Below, in pieces: positions 45,623 to 54,695 of a DNA stretch of 64,000 nucleotides (within the stretch, counting starts at the first letter, position 1; each line of letters begins with the position of its first letter). The notes under the pieces were generated by a model. That model was not told the DNA's origin. It did no database searches and saw only the letters and a program-made list of their open reading frames with translations. Source of the DNA: Mesorhizobium sp. 113-3-3 (GTDB taxonomy: Bacteria > Pseudomonadota > Alphaproteobacteria > Rhizobiales > Rhizobiaceae); assembly GCF_016756495.1 (NCBI RefSeq), contig NZ_AP023244.1, positions 1 to 64,000 of the forward strand, given 5' to 3'. The position numbers and the translations under genes were made by a program.

Positions 45623-46155
45623 TCCCTCTTCGCTGCTCGTCACTGTGGCGAATGAGTGATCGGGTTTTGGCGCGTTAGCGGCGGCCCTCGCCCTCACTGC
45701 GAAGCGAGCGATCGGCGCTATCACGACGTGTATCCCGGCTGCGTGGCGGCGCAGACAGGAAGCTGGTGGGCAGCGAATCTCCCAGTTGCCGACCGGCCCT
45801 TCCGGCCCACGTGTCGAGATGCGAGGTGTGGCGCTACGACGCCTCCGGCCAAGCTATGGCTCTGCCGTGACTTCCATCGCCAGGGAGATCCGCTAAGTCA
45901 AAACTCCAGCTCAATCACGGGCCGTTCGAGGTCACCTACAGGGAAGGAAATTGCCGGATTTGTCTCAAAATTTCTTCGAAATGTTGGCTATATTGGCGGA
46001 ATGCCCTGAGCAGCGGTCGTCTGAGCGAGGGCCGAACGCCTTCGCGGAAAATCAGTCGGCCAGGGGGACCGTTTTCAGAGGGGCGATGCGAGGTCGGACG
46101 AAAAGCGCAACGGCATCTTCGGCGATAGCCGCGAAGATCGATGTCAAAACTGTCC
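45623..46155. other. Gene-poor stretch left of the IS256 element
   Basis: No confident gene. A minus-strand frame at 46055-46150 (FAAIAEDAVALFVRPRIAPL) may be part of a gene interrupted by the IS, but I could not identify it. The left 8-bp target copy AACTGTCC is at 46148-46155. Confidence 0.4.
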
Positions 46156-47581
46156 GGTCGTGTCCCATCAGGTGGTGTAGCTCGGCGGTTATGAAGCCGC
46201 TCGCGAGCGCGCCGTTAGTAGCGCTGTAGCGAGTGAGCGGCGTGTCGGTGGTCATCGGCGCTTTCCGGTAGGGTTTGGTTGTTGACGCCAACCCATTTTG
46301 GAAGGACCACCGATGACCGACGACATGATGAACCTGCGCACGCTCGTGGAGAAGACCCCGGATGCCGATCTGCTGCGGGAGATGATCGGCTTTGCCGCCG
46401 AGCGGCTGATGGAAATGGAGGTGGGCGCGGCCACCGGCGCCGCCTATGGCGAGAAGAACCCGCTGCGGCTCGCCCAGCGCAATGGCTACCGCGACCGGGA
46501 CTGGGAGACGCGGGCCGGCACGGTCGAGCTGCGCATCCCGAAGCTCAGGAAGGGAAGCTACTTCCCGGGTTTCCTCGAACCGCGCCGCATGGCCGAGAAG
46601 GCGCTGACCGCCGTCATCCAGGAAGCTTATGTGCAAGGCATCTCGACCCGGTCGGTTGACGACCTGGTCAAGGCCATGGGGATGAGCGGCATCTCCAAGA
46701 GCCAGGTCTCGCGGCTGTGCGAGGAGATCGACGGCAAGGTGAAGGCCTTCCTCGAGCGGCCGATCGAGGGCGATTGGCCCTACCTGTGGATCGACGCCAC
46801 TTACCTGAAGGTCCGCCGCGGTGGGCGGATCGTCTCGGTCGCCGTCATCATCGCCGTCGGCGTCAACGCGGACGGCCGGCGCGAGGTCCTGGGCATGGAG
46901 ATTGGCACCTCGGAGGCCGAGCCGATCTGGACGGAGTTCCTGCGCAAGCTGACACGTCGCGGCCTGCGCGGCGTCAAGCTCGTCGTCTCTGACGCGCACG
47001 AAGGCCTCAAGAGCGCCGTCACCAAGGTGCTGTCGGCGACATGGCAGCGCTGCCGCGTCCACTTCATGAGGAACGTGCTGGCCCATGCCGGCAAGAGCGG
47101 CCGCAGGGTCGTCTCAGCCTTCATCGCCACCGCTTTCGCCCAGGAGACGCCCGAGGCCGCGTCCGTACAATGGCGCGCCGTCGCCGACCAGATCCGGCCG
47201 AAGGTGCCGAAGCTGGCGACAATCATGGACGACGCCGAGCCCGACGTGCTGGCCTACATGACCTTCCCGAAGGAACATCGCGCCAAGCTCCACTCGACCA
47301 ATCCGATCGAGCGTCTCAACGGCGAGATCAAGCGGCGCACCGAGGTCGTCGGAATCTTCCCGAACGACGATGCGATCGTGCGCCTCGTCGGCGCAATCCT
47401 GCTCGAACAGAACGATGAATGGGCAGTGCAGCGGGCCAGATACATGACCCTGGAAACGATCAGCCAGATGAGCGATGATCCCATGATCAGCCTGCCAGCC
47501 GTGGCGCGCTGATCAGCCCGGCCCATGCCGGAGAGCACGGCGACCAATGCCGCCAGCTACACCACGCAGCGGGACACGATC
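46156..47581 (+). mobile_element. IS256-family insertion sequence
   Basis: 1426 bp. Ends GGTCGTGTCCC (left) and GGGACACGATC (right) are inverted repeats, and the inner parts keep AGCTACACCAC-like similarity. An 8-bp target duplication AACTGTCC flanks it (46148-46155 and 47582-47589), in the family's 8-9 bp range. The transposase is intact, so the copy may be active. Confidence 0.92.
46313..47512 (+). CDS. IS256-family transposase (mutator type)
   Basis: About 399 residues from ATG 46313, five codons after an earlier possible start at 46298. The DDE residues are visible in [25 protein letters not shown] and [20 protein letters not shown], and the C/D(2)H-like block in [16 protein letters not shown]-terminal [20 protein letters not shown] is a family hallmark. 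The frame is uninterrupted. Confidence 0.96.
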   Translation: MTDDMMNLRTLVEKTPDADLLREMIGFAAERLMEMEVGAATGAAYGEKNPLRLAQRNGYRDRDWETRAGTVELRIPKLRKGSYFPGFLEPRRMAEKALTAVIQEAYVQGISTRSVDDLVKAMGMSGISKSQVSRLCEEIDGKVKAFLERPIEGDWPYLWIDATYLKVRRGGRIVSVAVIIAVGVNADGRREVLGMEIGTSEAEPIWTEFLRKLTRRGLRGVKLVVSDAHEGLKSAVTKVLSATWQRCRVHFMRNVLAHAGKSGRRVVSAFIATAFAQETPEAASVQWRAVADQIRPKVPKLATIMDDAEPDVLAYMTFPKEHRAKLHSTNPIERLNGEIKRRTEVVGIFPNDDAIVRLVGAILLEQNDEWAVQRARYMTLETISQMSDDPMISLPAVAR

Positions 47582-47711
47582 AACTGTCCCTCCGTTCACT
47601 CCTACGAAGCCGGTTTTATTTCGCCTGCGACGGCCGAGCCGGCGGTCTCATGAAGGATGGTGCATCACGCGACCAGATCCGTGCACGGACACAACTGCAA
47701 CCAGCCCAGAG

Positions 47712-48590
47712 CTAGACTATGCAACTGAAGGTCGGTCGGCCAGCCCGACCGACTTCAACGCGGAAGAGGTTGCCGGACTCAGGAAATCGAAGTAGTTCAT
47801 CAGACGATTGCCTGATTCGCCGAGAGGTTATGAACAGCGTTCTCATATCTTCGCCGCCAAGTGCCACACAGGTCGGCGCCATACTCGGCATATACACGCG
47901 ATCTGTGAGGTGACCGTTTCGATCGATACGAACGACACAGCCGCCTCGTAGCCTGGCGCTCCAGTAGCCCCCTTCAATGTCCACGGTGGCGCCATCGGGC
48001 GATCCCTGAGCGATGTTCGGGCCGGCCAGTGGGCTTATTTCAGCAAAACTCGAAAATTGCGGAGCCAAGGCGAAACGCCGGATGGTGCCCTCCGCAGTGT
48101 CGGTGAAGTACATGATCCGGCCGTCGGGCGAAAATTCCAGCCCATTGGCGGCCGATACGCCACTGAAAAGCGTAACGACGTCCCCGTTGGGTGCAATGCG
48201 ATAAACGCCTCCCACTGGCTCACGGCTTTGTTCATTATAAGTGCCCAAGACGATCCCACCGTGTGGGTCGATCTTGGCGTCGTTGACGCGGGTTTGCGGA
48301 AGATGCGGCTCAATTTCGGCCACTTGTACGAAGTCGGTGAAGTTTGAGTCCGTGACGACTACAGACTTAGGAAAACCCAGAACGAACCCGCCTCGCGCGC
48401 GAGGAAAGATGAACGCCGCTCGATTGGGAAGTTGTCGTACAGCTCCAACCTTCCCGCTGTCGTCCCAGCGAAGCACACATTTTGCTTCAATGTCAGTCCA
48501 CCAGAGGCTTTGGTCCGATTCGCTCCAGTTGCATCCCTCGCCCAGGATGTTGTGGCAATCGAACGCCGTGCGTGCGTGGTGAAGCCGCAT
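47712..48590 (-). CDS. SMP-30/gluconolactonase-family lactonase
   Basis: 292 residues of a six-bladed beta-propeller. Metal ligands of the family are visible: Glu in ILGEGCNW, Asn in RVNDAKIDPHG, Asn in AANGLEFSPDGR and Asp in SPDGATVDIEGG. It would hydrolyse a sugar lactone to the aldonic acid. It directly follows (no gap) an enolase-superfamily dehydratase gene on the same strand, and a lactonase followed by an acid-sugar dehydratase is a standard nonphosphorylative pathway order. Last gene of the kinase / ComB / dehydrogenase / dehydratase operon. Confidence 0.92.
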   Translation of the reverse strand: MRLHHARTAFDCHNILGEGCNWSESDQSLWWTDIEAKCVLRWDDSGKVGAVRQLPNRAAFIFPRARGGFVLGFPKSVVVTDSNFTDFVQVAEIEPHLPQTRVNDAKIDPHGGIVLGTYNEQSREPVGGVYRIAPNGDVVTLFSGVSAANGLEFSPDGRIMYFTDTAEGTIRRFALAPQFSSFAEISPLAGPNIAQGSPDGATVDIEGGYWSARLRGGCVVRIDRNGHLTDRVYMPSMAPTCVALGGEDMRTLFITSRRIRQSSDELLRFPESGNLFRVEVGRAGRPTFSCIV

Positions 48591-49724
48591 TTACTTTGCG
48601 CTCTGCATATTCCGGGTCCGAAGTGCGGCAGGATCGACAGCGAAACGTTCCAGCTTTTCGTCGTCAAACCTCACCCCATGTCCGGGTGTTTCGAATGGAA
48701 AGGCCATTCCGTTCTCAAGACGAAGTTCCGTCTGAAGCACGCCCATCTCGGAGAAGCTTCCACCATGCACGCATTCTAGGATCTCCGCGTTGTCGATCGC
48801 ACACATTAATGCGACGGAGAGCTCAGACATATAATGAGGCGCCATGGTGCGATGGAAGGACGCTGAAAGACTGGCGATTTTTAGCCACTCGCTAATGCCC
48901 CCAACACGGCATACGTCCGCCTGGACGAAGTCGACTGCGTTAGCCTGTAGGTAGTCAGCGAATTGGTGCCGCGTATATAGGCTCTCGCCGACGGCAATGG
49001 GCAGCGAAACGAATTGGCGGAGGTCGGCGTGCCCACGAATATTCTCAGCATGGAGAGGCTCTTCGATCCATCCAAGTTCGAACGGTGCTAACTTCTGCAG
49101 TCGGGACATGCAGTCAGCGACATTCCAACGCTGATTGGCATCGACGAACAGTCTTCGCTTAGACCCGACTAGTTTCTTCACAGCAGTTATGCGATCGATA
49201 TCTTCTTCCGAGTTGTCCCGACCGATTTTAACCTTCACCGCCTTGTGTCCCTGCGCAAGGAACCCATCTACCTGGCTAAGGAGAGCATCGCTGTCGAGGA
49301 AAAGATCGATGCCACTGCCATAGGTAGCAATACTGTCTCGTCTAGCGCCAAGCAGACGATGTAACGGCACGTTGTACGACTTGGCCGTAATATCCCACAG
49401 CGCGATGTCGATCGCGCCTAAAGCAAGACTGTTGATACCCCCGGTGCCGCTGCGATGCAATTGGCCATATAAGAACGACCACAATCGTTCGATCTGTCGC
49501 GGATCTTGTCCAACAAGCATCGTTCGGCAATAATCATCGATTAGAGCGAGGATAGCGCTTCCACCGATCCCAGTTGTGTAGGCAAAGCCCTCACCAGCGA
49601 TCCCAGCATCAGTGGTCACGCGGGTAATGATAAATTCGAGGCTCGCGACGCGGTGTGTGGCGTCCTCCCAGGAGACCGTCGGTGGAATGTGATGGAGACG
49701 CGAAGCGACATCGATGATTTTCAA
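48591..49724 (-). CDS. Enolase-superfamily acid-sugar dehydratase (mandelate racemase subgroup)
   Basis: 377 residues. Catalytic features of the mandelate racemase subgroup are complete: K164-x-K166 (KVKIG), metal ligands D195 (VDANQ), E221/E222 (IEEP) and E247 (GES), and the His-Asp dyad D270 and H297 (APHYMSE). It probably dehydrates an aldonic acid to a 2-keto-3-deoxy acid. It overlaps the upstream dehydrogenase gene by four bases and abuts the lactonase gene, so the three are co-translated. Confidence 0.92.
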   Translation of the reverse strand: MKIIDVASRLHHIPPTVSWEDATHRVASLEFIITRVTTDAGIAGEGFAYTTGIGGSAILALIDDYCRTMLVGQDPRQIERLWSFLYGQLHRSGTGGINSLALGAIDIALWDITAKSYNVPLHRLLGARRDSIATYGSGIDLFLDSDALLSQVDGFLAQGHKAVKVKIGRDNSEEDIDRITAVKKLVGSKRRLFVDANQRWNVADCMSRLQKLAPFELGWIEEPLHAENIRGHADLRQFVSLPIAVGESLYTRHQFADYLQANAVDFVQADVCRVGGISEWLKIASLSASFHRTMAPHYMSELSVALMCAIDNAEILECVHGGSFSEMGVLQTELRLENGMAFPFETPGHGVRFDDEKLERFAVDPAALRTRNMQSAK

Positions 49725-50809
49725 GGCAAGGTCCTCCTAGCCATGGTGAGAACTTCGGGGTTCGACAGATTCTCAGGTTTGCCAGCCAAGAGCCGCTGCA
49801 GATTTTTCACTATACTGTCGGTATGACGTGCGCGCATTTCTTCTGTCCATGCGGCGAGATGAGGTGTGGCAAGGACACGCTGATGACAAACAAGCGGATC
49901 CAGTGCTGAAGGCGGCTCCGTGTCAAACACATCTAGCGCGGCACCGGCAATTTTTTCACGATCCAGAGCTCGTAAGAGTGCCTCCGTGTCGACAAGGCCC
50001 GCACGACCGGTGTTGATTAGATATGCGCCGCGACCCATCCGATCGAACTGATCCTCGCCGATCATACCGCGCGTCTGCGGACTAAGCCGGGCGTGCAATG
50101 TGACGATCGCAGACTGTGTCAGAAGTTCGTCTAGCGAGACTGGCTTGACCCCGAGAGATCTCAACTCGGCGCTATCGACGTAAGGATCGTGCACGAGAAT
50201 TTCCATTCCAAAGCCTGAGAACTTCTCAGCGACAACACGACCAATTGCTCCAAAGCCCACGATACCGAGTGTGCGACCATGCAGCTCGATGCCAGTGAAC
50301 GCCAGTTGGGGAGAACTCGCACCGCGGCCCCAGACAGTTCCGCGATAAAAGTCCTCCCCAGCGTCGAAGTCAGAGGAGCGGGACCTGATCCAGGCAGCTG
50401 CAGGGATTAGGTGTCGAGTGAGCCCCAGCGCGAGGGCGACCGTGAATTCTGCAACGCCATGATCGGTTCGCCCGACCGTATGCAGCACGGCAACTCCCCG
50501 CGCGGTCGCGGCCGCTACGTCGATGTTCGCTTGCGGGGCAGCGCGCACTGAAAGGATAGCGTAAAGGTGAGGCGCGGCAGTTAGCATCTCTTCGTCGAAG
50601 CGCTCATATCCCGCAATTATAATCTCGGCATCAGCTACTGCGTCCATTAGCTGCTTGCGATCACAGAACCACTCGCCGGCTGCCCAGCCAAGCAACTTGA
50701 GTTCGCTTGCTTCGCGGAGCACCGCAATGCCTTCCGGGCTGAGGTCTGCTGTGGCCAGAACTCGCGGTCGTCCGCTAACCAATTTGATGGACTCTGCGTT
50801 ATTAAGCAT
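49721..50809 (-). CDS. D-isomer-specific 2-hydroxyacid dehydrogenase
   Basis: 362 residues. NAD-binding LGIVGFGAIGRVVAEKF, the catalytic Arg in ILSVRAAPQANID, Glu in DVFDTEPPS and His in ATPHLAAWTEEMR are all present. It resembles phosphoglycerate-dehydrogenase-like enzymes without a regulatory tail. It would reduce or oxidise a C2 keto/hydroxy acid. It overlaps ComB-like and dehydratase genes at either end, tying it to that operon. Confidence 0.92.
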   Translation of the reverse strand: MLNNAESIKLVSGRPRVLATADLSPEGIAVLREASELKLLGWAAGEWFCDRKQLMDAVADAEIIIAGYERFDEEMLTAAPHLYAILSVRAAPQANIDVAAATARGVAVLHTVGRTDHGVAEFTVALALGLTRHLIPAAAWIRSRSSDFDAGEDFYRGTVWGRGASSPQLAFTGIELHGRTLGIVGFGAIGRVVAEKFSGFGMEILVHDPYVDSAELRSLGVKPVSLDELLTQSAIVTLHARLSPQTRGMIGEDQFDRMGRGAYLINTGRAGLVDTEALLRALDREKIAGAALDVFDTEPPSALDPLVCHQRVLATPHLAAWTEEMRARHTDSIVKNLQRLLAGKPENLSNPEVLTMARRTLP

Positions 50810-51563
50810 CTAGGAGAAAAACCGGATGATTACCGTTTACGGATTGGGTGGCCACGACAGGTACGATAATCGAGTCGTTGATATGCGCACAGAATTCCAC
50901 GTCGTGCTGTCGACCATTGTCAATGAAGCGGCCCCCCGTCATTGAACTCAGCAACACCTCCACGGCACTATTGTGCGAGATTGTAAAGCCACGGGCGAGC
51001 AGCGCAGAGTCCTCGAGTTCCACGTCATCCTTCGCAAGTTCACAAACGCGAGAAACAATCATTCCCGCGCAATAGCTGTCTTCAATCGCAATACGAGAGT
51101 TGCGTAGCTGGCCTGAGCAGACAATCGTGATGTCTGCATTGCGCGATGACGCCTCCGCGAATGCGCGATGGGCAACTGCATCCAGGTTTCGCAATGAGCC
51201 TATCAGTATTAGGGCTGCGCCTGCGCGATCTGCAGCGAGAATTGCTGGTGTGCCGTTGGCGGTCGCCAGCATCGAGAAACGGCCAGATAGGTCGAGTTGG
51301 GACAGCAGAGACGGGGAGGGCTCATGATCGAACCCGAGGGGCGTTGATCCATCATCCTGTTCCGCACAGATCACACCATTCTTGCCAACGGCGGCGCGCG
51401 CTTTGGCGACGTCTGAGCGAAATCCTCCGACAAACACACGATCACTGCCAGCATCGAAAAGTCCAATGATAGCTGTCGTGGCGCGGATTACATCGACAAC
51501 TATACAAACGTCACCGGCGATAGCCAGAGGGCCGGTGGGAAGGAAAGCGACCTTGATCTTCAT
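50802..51563 (-). CDS. 2-phosphosulfolactate phosphatase (ComB)-family protein
   Basis: 253 residues. Conserved ComB blocks are visible: CIVVDVIRATTAIIGLFDAG near the N-terminus, then LATANGTPAILAA. Known ComB is a Mg-dependent acid phosphatase that dephosphorylates (R)-2-phospho-3-sulfolactate and related 2-phospho acids. No other coenzyme M gene is present, so the substrate here is probably a different 2-phospho hydroxyacid or sugar acid. The gene overlaps the kinase gene by 53 bases and the dehydrogenase by 8. Confidence 0.85.
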   Translation of the reverse strand: MKIKVAFLPTGPLAIAGDVCIVVDVIRATTAIIGLFDAGSDRVFVGGFRSDVAKARAAVGKNGVICAEQDDGSTPLGFDHEPSPSLLSQLDLSGRFSMLATANGTPAILAADRAGAALILIGSLRNLDAVAHRAFAEASSRNADITIVCSGQLRNSRIAIEDSYCAGMIVSRVCELAKDDVELEDSALLARGFTISHNSAVEVLLSSMTGGRFIDNGRQHDVEFCAHINDSIIVPVVATQSVNGNHPVFLLDA

Positions 51564-52494
51564 AAGCGAGTGTCCCGGTTTTCATCAATTTGGAAATCTG
51601 TCTCTCATCGGGCAATGCCGGAACAACGAGCTTTTTCGTGACTGCGAGGGCGCCCGCTGCAGTGCCGCGACGAGCGGCCTCCGTAAGTGTCAATCCACTC
51701 GCCAGCCCTGCAGCAAGTGCCCCGTTGAATGCATCTCCAGCTCCAGTGGTGTCGACAACATCGACCAGGTAGCTCGCGATTTTGGTTATTCCGTCAGGTC
51801 CGGCGATCAAAGCGCCATCCGCTCCAAGCGTCATCACAACGTGTGCGACCCCAAGAGCGCGTAATTTTAACGCTATTTCCGCGTCTGCCTGCGGATCGTC
51901 AGCCTCAAGGCCAAGCAGAATGCGCGCTTCGGATTGGTTCGGCGTTAGGATGTCAACGTCAGTGAAGATCTCCTTCGGCAGCGTCCGAGCAGGTGCGGGA
52001 TTTAGGATGGTCGTCAATCCCCGCGCCTTGCCGATGGCAAGCGCGCGGGCCGCCGTCTCGACCGGGATCTCGAGCTGCGTGAGTAGAATGCCCGGGTCCA
52101 CCCAAGAGGCCGCGAAGGTTTCAACATCGGTCACCGTGAGTTGCGCGTTGGCGCCAGGATCGGTGATGATGCGGTTCTCGCCCGCGGCGTCGAGAATAAT
52201 GATTCCGGCCATCGTCGGCGTCTCGGTCGTTTGCCTCACTGCCAAGCAGTCGACGCCTTCCACGCGCCAGAGCTCCAGTGCTTCTGAACCGAATTTGTCG
52301 GCGCCAACGCCAGCCAGCAGTTTGCATTTGGCTCCGAGTCGCGCAGCTCCGATAGCCTGATTTGAGCCCTTGCCGCCATGTCCGAAGGCGAACCCCGAAC
52401 CTAGTACGGTTTCACCTGGGGCCGGCACCTCCCCCACAATCCAGAACGCGACCCCGTACGAGCCGACGACATAAACTTCACAGGTAGGCATCAC
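51511..52494 (-). CDS. Ribokinase-like (PfkB family) carbohydrate kinase
   Basis: 327 residues. The ribokinase substrate-binding signature FGHGGKGSNQAIGAARLG and the catalytic VVDTTGAGDAFNGALAAGL (Asp base and anion hole) are intact; LNPAPARTLP is also characteristic. It would phosphorylate ribose, deoxyribose or a related sugar. With a nucleoside-hydrolase-like gene at 44.6 kb a released pentose is a candidate. The last codons overlap comB by 53 bases; the final 20 residues look like an extension. It overlaps the GntR stop by four bases. Confidence 0.92.
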   Translation of the reverse strand: MMPTCEVYVVGSYGVAFWIVGEVPAPGETVLGSGFAFGHGGKGSNQAIGAARLGAKCKLLAGVGADKFGSEALELWRVEGVDCLAVRQTTETPTMAGIIILDAAGENRIITDPGANAQLTVTDVETFAASWVDPGILLTQLEIPVETAARALAIGKARGLTTILNPAPARTLPKEIFTDVDILTPNQSEARILLGLEADDPQADAEIALKLRALGVAHVVMTLGADGALIAGPDGITKIASYLVDVVDTTGAGDAFNGALAAGLASGLTLTEAARRGTAAGALAVTKKLVVPALPDERQISKLMKTGTLAYEDQGRFPSHRPSGYRR

Positions 52495-53258
52495 CTGCTC
52501 CGGGCGATTAATCGGCGAGGTTGAGCGATCGAGACGCTATTTCGCTCGATCCAGCACGAATAAATGTAGCGATCGGCCCGATAGGACGAGGACGAGAAGT
52601 AAATAACTCGATCGGCCGCGTCGAAGGCGGTGCGGTCGATCTGCAGCACGGCAGTGCCGCTCGACACATCGAGTGCTTTTGCCAGTTTTGCACGCGCGAT
52701 GCCGGCCCGTATCTCTTGCTTGGCTCGGGCAAGCGGCACACCGAGTTGCTGCTCGAGAATCTCGGTGAAAGAGGTGTCGGCAAGGTCGAGTTTTTCCATG
52801 AGGCGACCGATTGCTGCTACGAACGAAACTGTCTCAACCGCTACGATCTCGTCGTCGATCGTTCGTACGCGCTCGATGGTCAAGACGTTTTCGTCGGTCG
52901 GCACGTTAAGTGCAGCTGCAACGGCGTCAGCGGGGCGCCAGTGGACCGTCATATGCCTAGTACCCGGCCGGAATCCACGCGCTACCGCTTCCTCCGAAAA
53001 TCCTGAAAAAGTAAGCAGATCCCGGCCGATATGACGCTTGGCAACGAACGTCCCTTTGCCAGCGCGTCGATACAGCAAGCCTTCACCGACAAGGGTGAGC
53101 ACCGCCTGTCGCACAGTGCTACTGCTGAGCTCGTGCTGCTTCATCAACTCCATCTCAGTGGGGAGTTGATCGCCAGCATTGAAGACGCCGCTCTCGATCT
53201 GAGACCGAATGATGTCGGCGAGCTGAATATGAAGTGGAGTTCTACCGGGCTGAATCAT
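52491..53258 (-). CDS. GntR-family regulator with UTRA domain (HutC-like)
   Basis: 255 residues. The N-terminal winged helix (residues 1-75) contains LADIIRSQIESGVFNAGDQL and STVRQAVLTLVGEGLLYRR; the UTRA ligand domain spans about 95-240, with LTIERVRTIDDEIVAVETV. It is divergent from the sugar importer and leads the kinase operon. The conserved palindrome at 53320-53336 is the likely binding site. A close second copy starts at 63706, and the first 15 codons recur in cassettes A and B. Confidence 0.94.
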   Translation of the reverse strand: MIQPGRTPLHIQLADIIRSQIESGVFNAGDQLPTEMELMKQHELSSSTVRQAVLTLVGEGLLYRRAGKGTFVAKRHIGRDLLTFSGFSEEAVARGFRPGTRHMTVHWRPADAVAAALNVPTDENVLTIERVRTIDDEIVAVETVSFVAAIGRLMEKLDLADTSFTEILEQQLGVPLARAKQEIRAGIARAKLAKALDVSSGTAVLQIDRTAFDAADRVIYFSSSSYRADRYIYSCWIERNSVSIAQPRRLIARSR

Positions 53259-53319
53259 GGGGCCTCCTTATATGAGTCACTGTTACCACATGGCGTTTGC
53301 ATTTGGCAATGTTAGGATA

Positions 53320-53336
53320 TTGCATTCTTGCAAGAA
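53320..53336. promoter_or_regulatory. Candidate GntR operator at the intact divergent locus
   Basis: TTGCATTCTTGCAAGAA, identical to the copy at 36888. It lies 62 bases upstream of gntR and 66 bases upstream of the binding-protein gene, in a position to control both directions. Conservation in three places while flanking bases drift argues for function. Confidence 0.65.
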
Positions 53337-53402
53337 ATCGTCTAGCGTGTGCGTTAGTGGTCCCATTGTTGCGGGTCCACGTACCGAAAGGGAGGAAACA
53401 AG

Positions 53403-54695
53403 ATGAGTATAATGGGATATCGCTTGGGGCGGCGCGGTTTCATGACCGGTTTGCTGGGGGTGTCGTCGTTACCGCTACTTGGATCGTTGCCGGTTGTAGC
53501 ACAAGATCAGACGCTGCGGTTCTTCGGCTGGGGAGACGGCGCCGCTCTTAAGGGACTCTTCGATGCTTACGAAAAAATGGCTGGCAAAAAGGTTGCGTTC
53601 GAAGGCGTGCCATTTCCCGACATGCAGAACACGATAGTTCGCCGCTTCCAGACGGGGAATTCCGGAATCGATATCTTCCTCGTTGATCCGACTTATGTCC
53701 CGACGTTCTCCAAACTGGGCATTTTGACAGACTTGACGAGTGTCTTCGAGGAAAAAAGCAAAGGCCCACTGTTCCCCAGCGATGTCCAGGGAGCTATGTA
53801 CAAAGGGAAGATGCTGACATTGCCGATGTGGGAGTCTACGCAGCTCCTATACTTCAACAAAAAGCTTCTGGCCAAGGCCGGTGTAGAAGCGCCGAGCGTC
53901 TCGCCCGACGCGCGCATGACCTGGGAAAAAGTAATCGAACTTGCCAAGAAGGTGCAGGCGGGCGGTGCCGAGACGGGCTTCGGATTCGAGCAATTCGATC
54001 GGTATTACCAGTTGCAGGTCCTTCCACAGTCTCTTGGCGGCGGGCCAGGCGTCAAGGGCGACGACCTGCTTACCGTAGACGTGGCCAACGATGCTTGGGT
54101 GCAGGCAGGCAAATGGTACGGTAGTATCTTCGCCGATGGCGTGGCCTCGCGTGGTCCGAAAAGCGATACAGAAGTCGTCGACCTATTCAAAGCTGGCCGA
54201 CTTGCATTTCTGGTTGGAGGCCCCTGGTTAATTAGCGACCTCAACAAGGTCGATGGTCTTGACTATGCAGCCGCGCCTCATCCCTATTTTGCCAAAGGCA
54301 AGGCTGTAACACCCTCGGAATCCTGGCATTTGGGAGTGGGCGCAGACACCAAAAACGCCGACGAAGCTCTAAAATTCTTGAGCTATGCGGCCTTGGACAA
54401 AAACGGGGCGGTAATTGCGACAAACGGGAGTCGCTTGTCGGCAAACATCGAAGCTACAGCCGAGGTCCTAAGCCACATTCCCCAGCAAAATCCTAACCTC
54501 AAGGGTGTTGACACTCTGATGCGTTACGAGCTCGCCAACACAGCGATCCGGCGACCGCGTACACTAGGATATCTCCAGTTAGAGGAGCTGGTTGGCCGAG
54601 CGTGGAGCGATATCCGCAATGGAAATGATGCCGCTGAGACTTTTACGCAGCTTCAACGTGAACTCGAGCGCAGTTTCAAGCGCATCAAGGAATAA
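53403..54695 (+). CDS. Extracellular solute-binding protein of a sugar (CUT1) ABC importer
   Basis: 430 residues from ATG 53403, preceded by AGGGAGGAAAC. The signal has a twin-arginine motif (RRGFMTG) followed by a hydrophobic stretch ending at VVAQD, so export by Tat is likely. The mature part is a family 1 solute-binding protein (VDPTYVPTFSKLGILTDLT, AGRLAFLVGGPWLISDL). It delivers a sugar or polyol to the two permeases encoded next. The operon lacks an ATPase; the UgpC-type gene at 43105 probably supplies it. Confidence 0.93.
   Translation: MSIMGYRLGRRGFMTGLLGVSSLPLLGSLPVVAQDQTLRFFGWGDGAALKGLFDAYEKMAGKKVAFEGVPFPDMQNTIVRRFQTGNSGIDIFLVDPTYVPTFSKLGILTDLTSVFEEKSKGPLFPSDVQGAMYKGKMLTLPMWESTQLLYFNKKLLAKAGVEAPSVSPDARMTWEKVIELAKKVQAGGAETGFGFEQFDRYYQLQVLPQSLGGGPGVKGDDLLTVDVANDAWVQAGKWYGSIFADGVASRGPKSDTEVVDLFKAGRLAFLVGGPWLISDLNKVDGLDYAAAPHPYFAKGKAVTPSESWHLGVGADTKNADEALKFLSYAALDKNGAVIATNGSRLSANIEATAEVLSHIPQQNPNLKGVDTLMRYELANTAIRRPRTLGYLQLEELVGRAWSDIRNGNDAAETFTQLQRELERSFKRIKE

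Noticed and set aside
46052..47086. A 344-residue minus-strand open frame across the IS256 element
   Set aside because: Antisense of the transposase, running out of the IS into flanking DNA; no family resemblance.
50802..51563. Coenzyme M biosynthesis suggested by the ComB-like gene
   Set aside because: None of the other coenzyme M genes is present in the window, and the operon context is sugar-acid catabolism.
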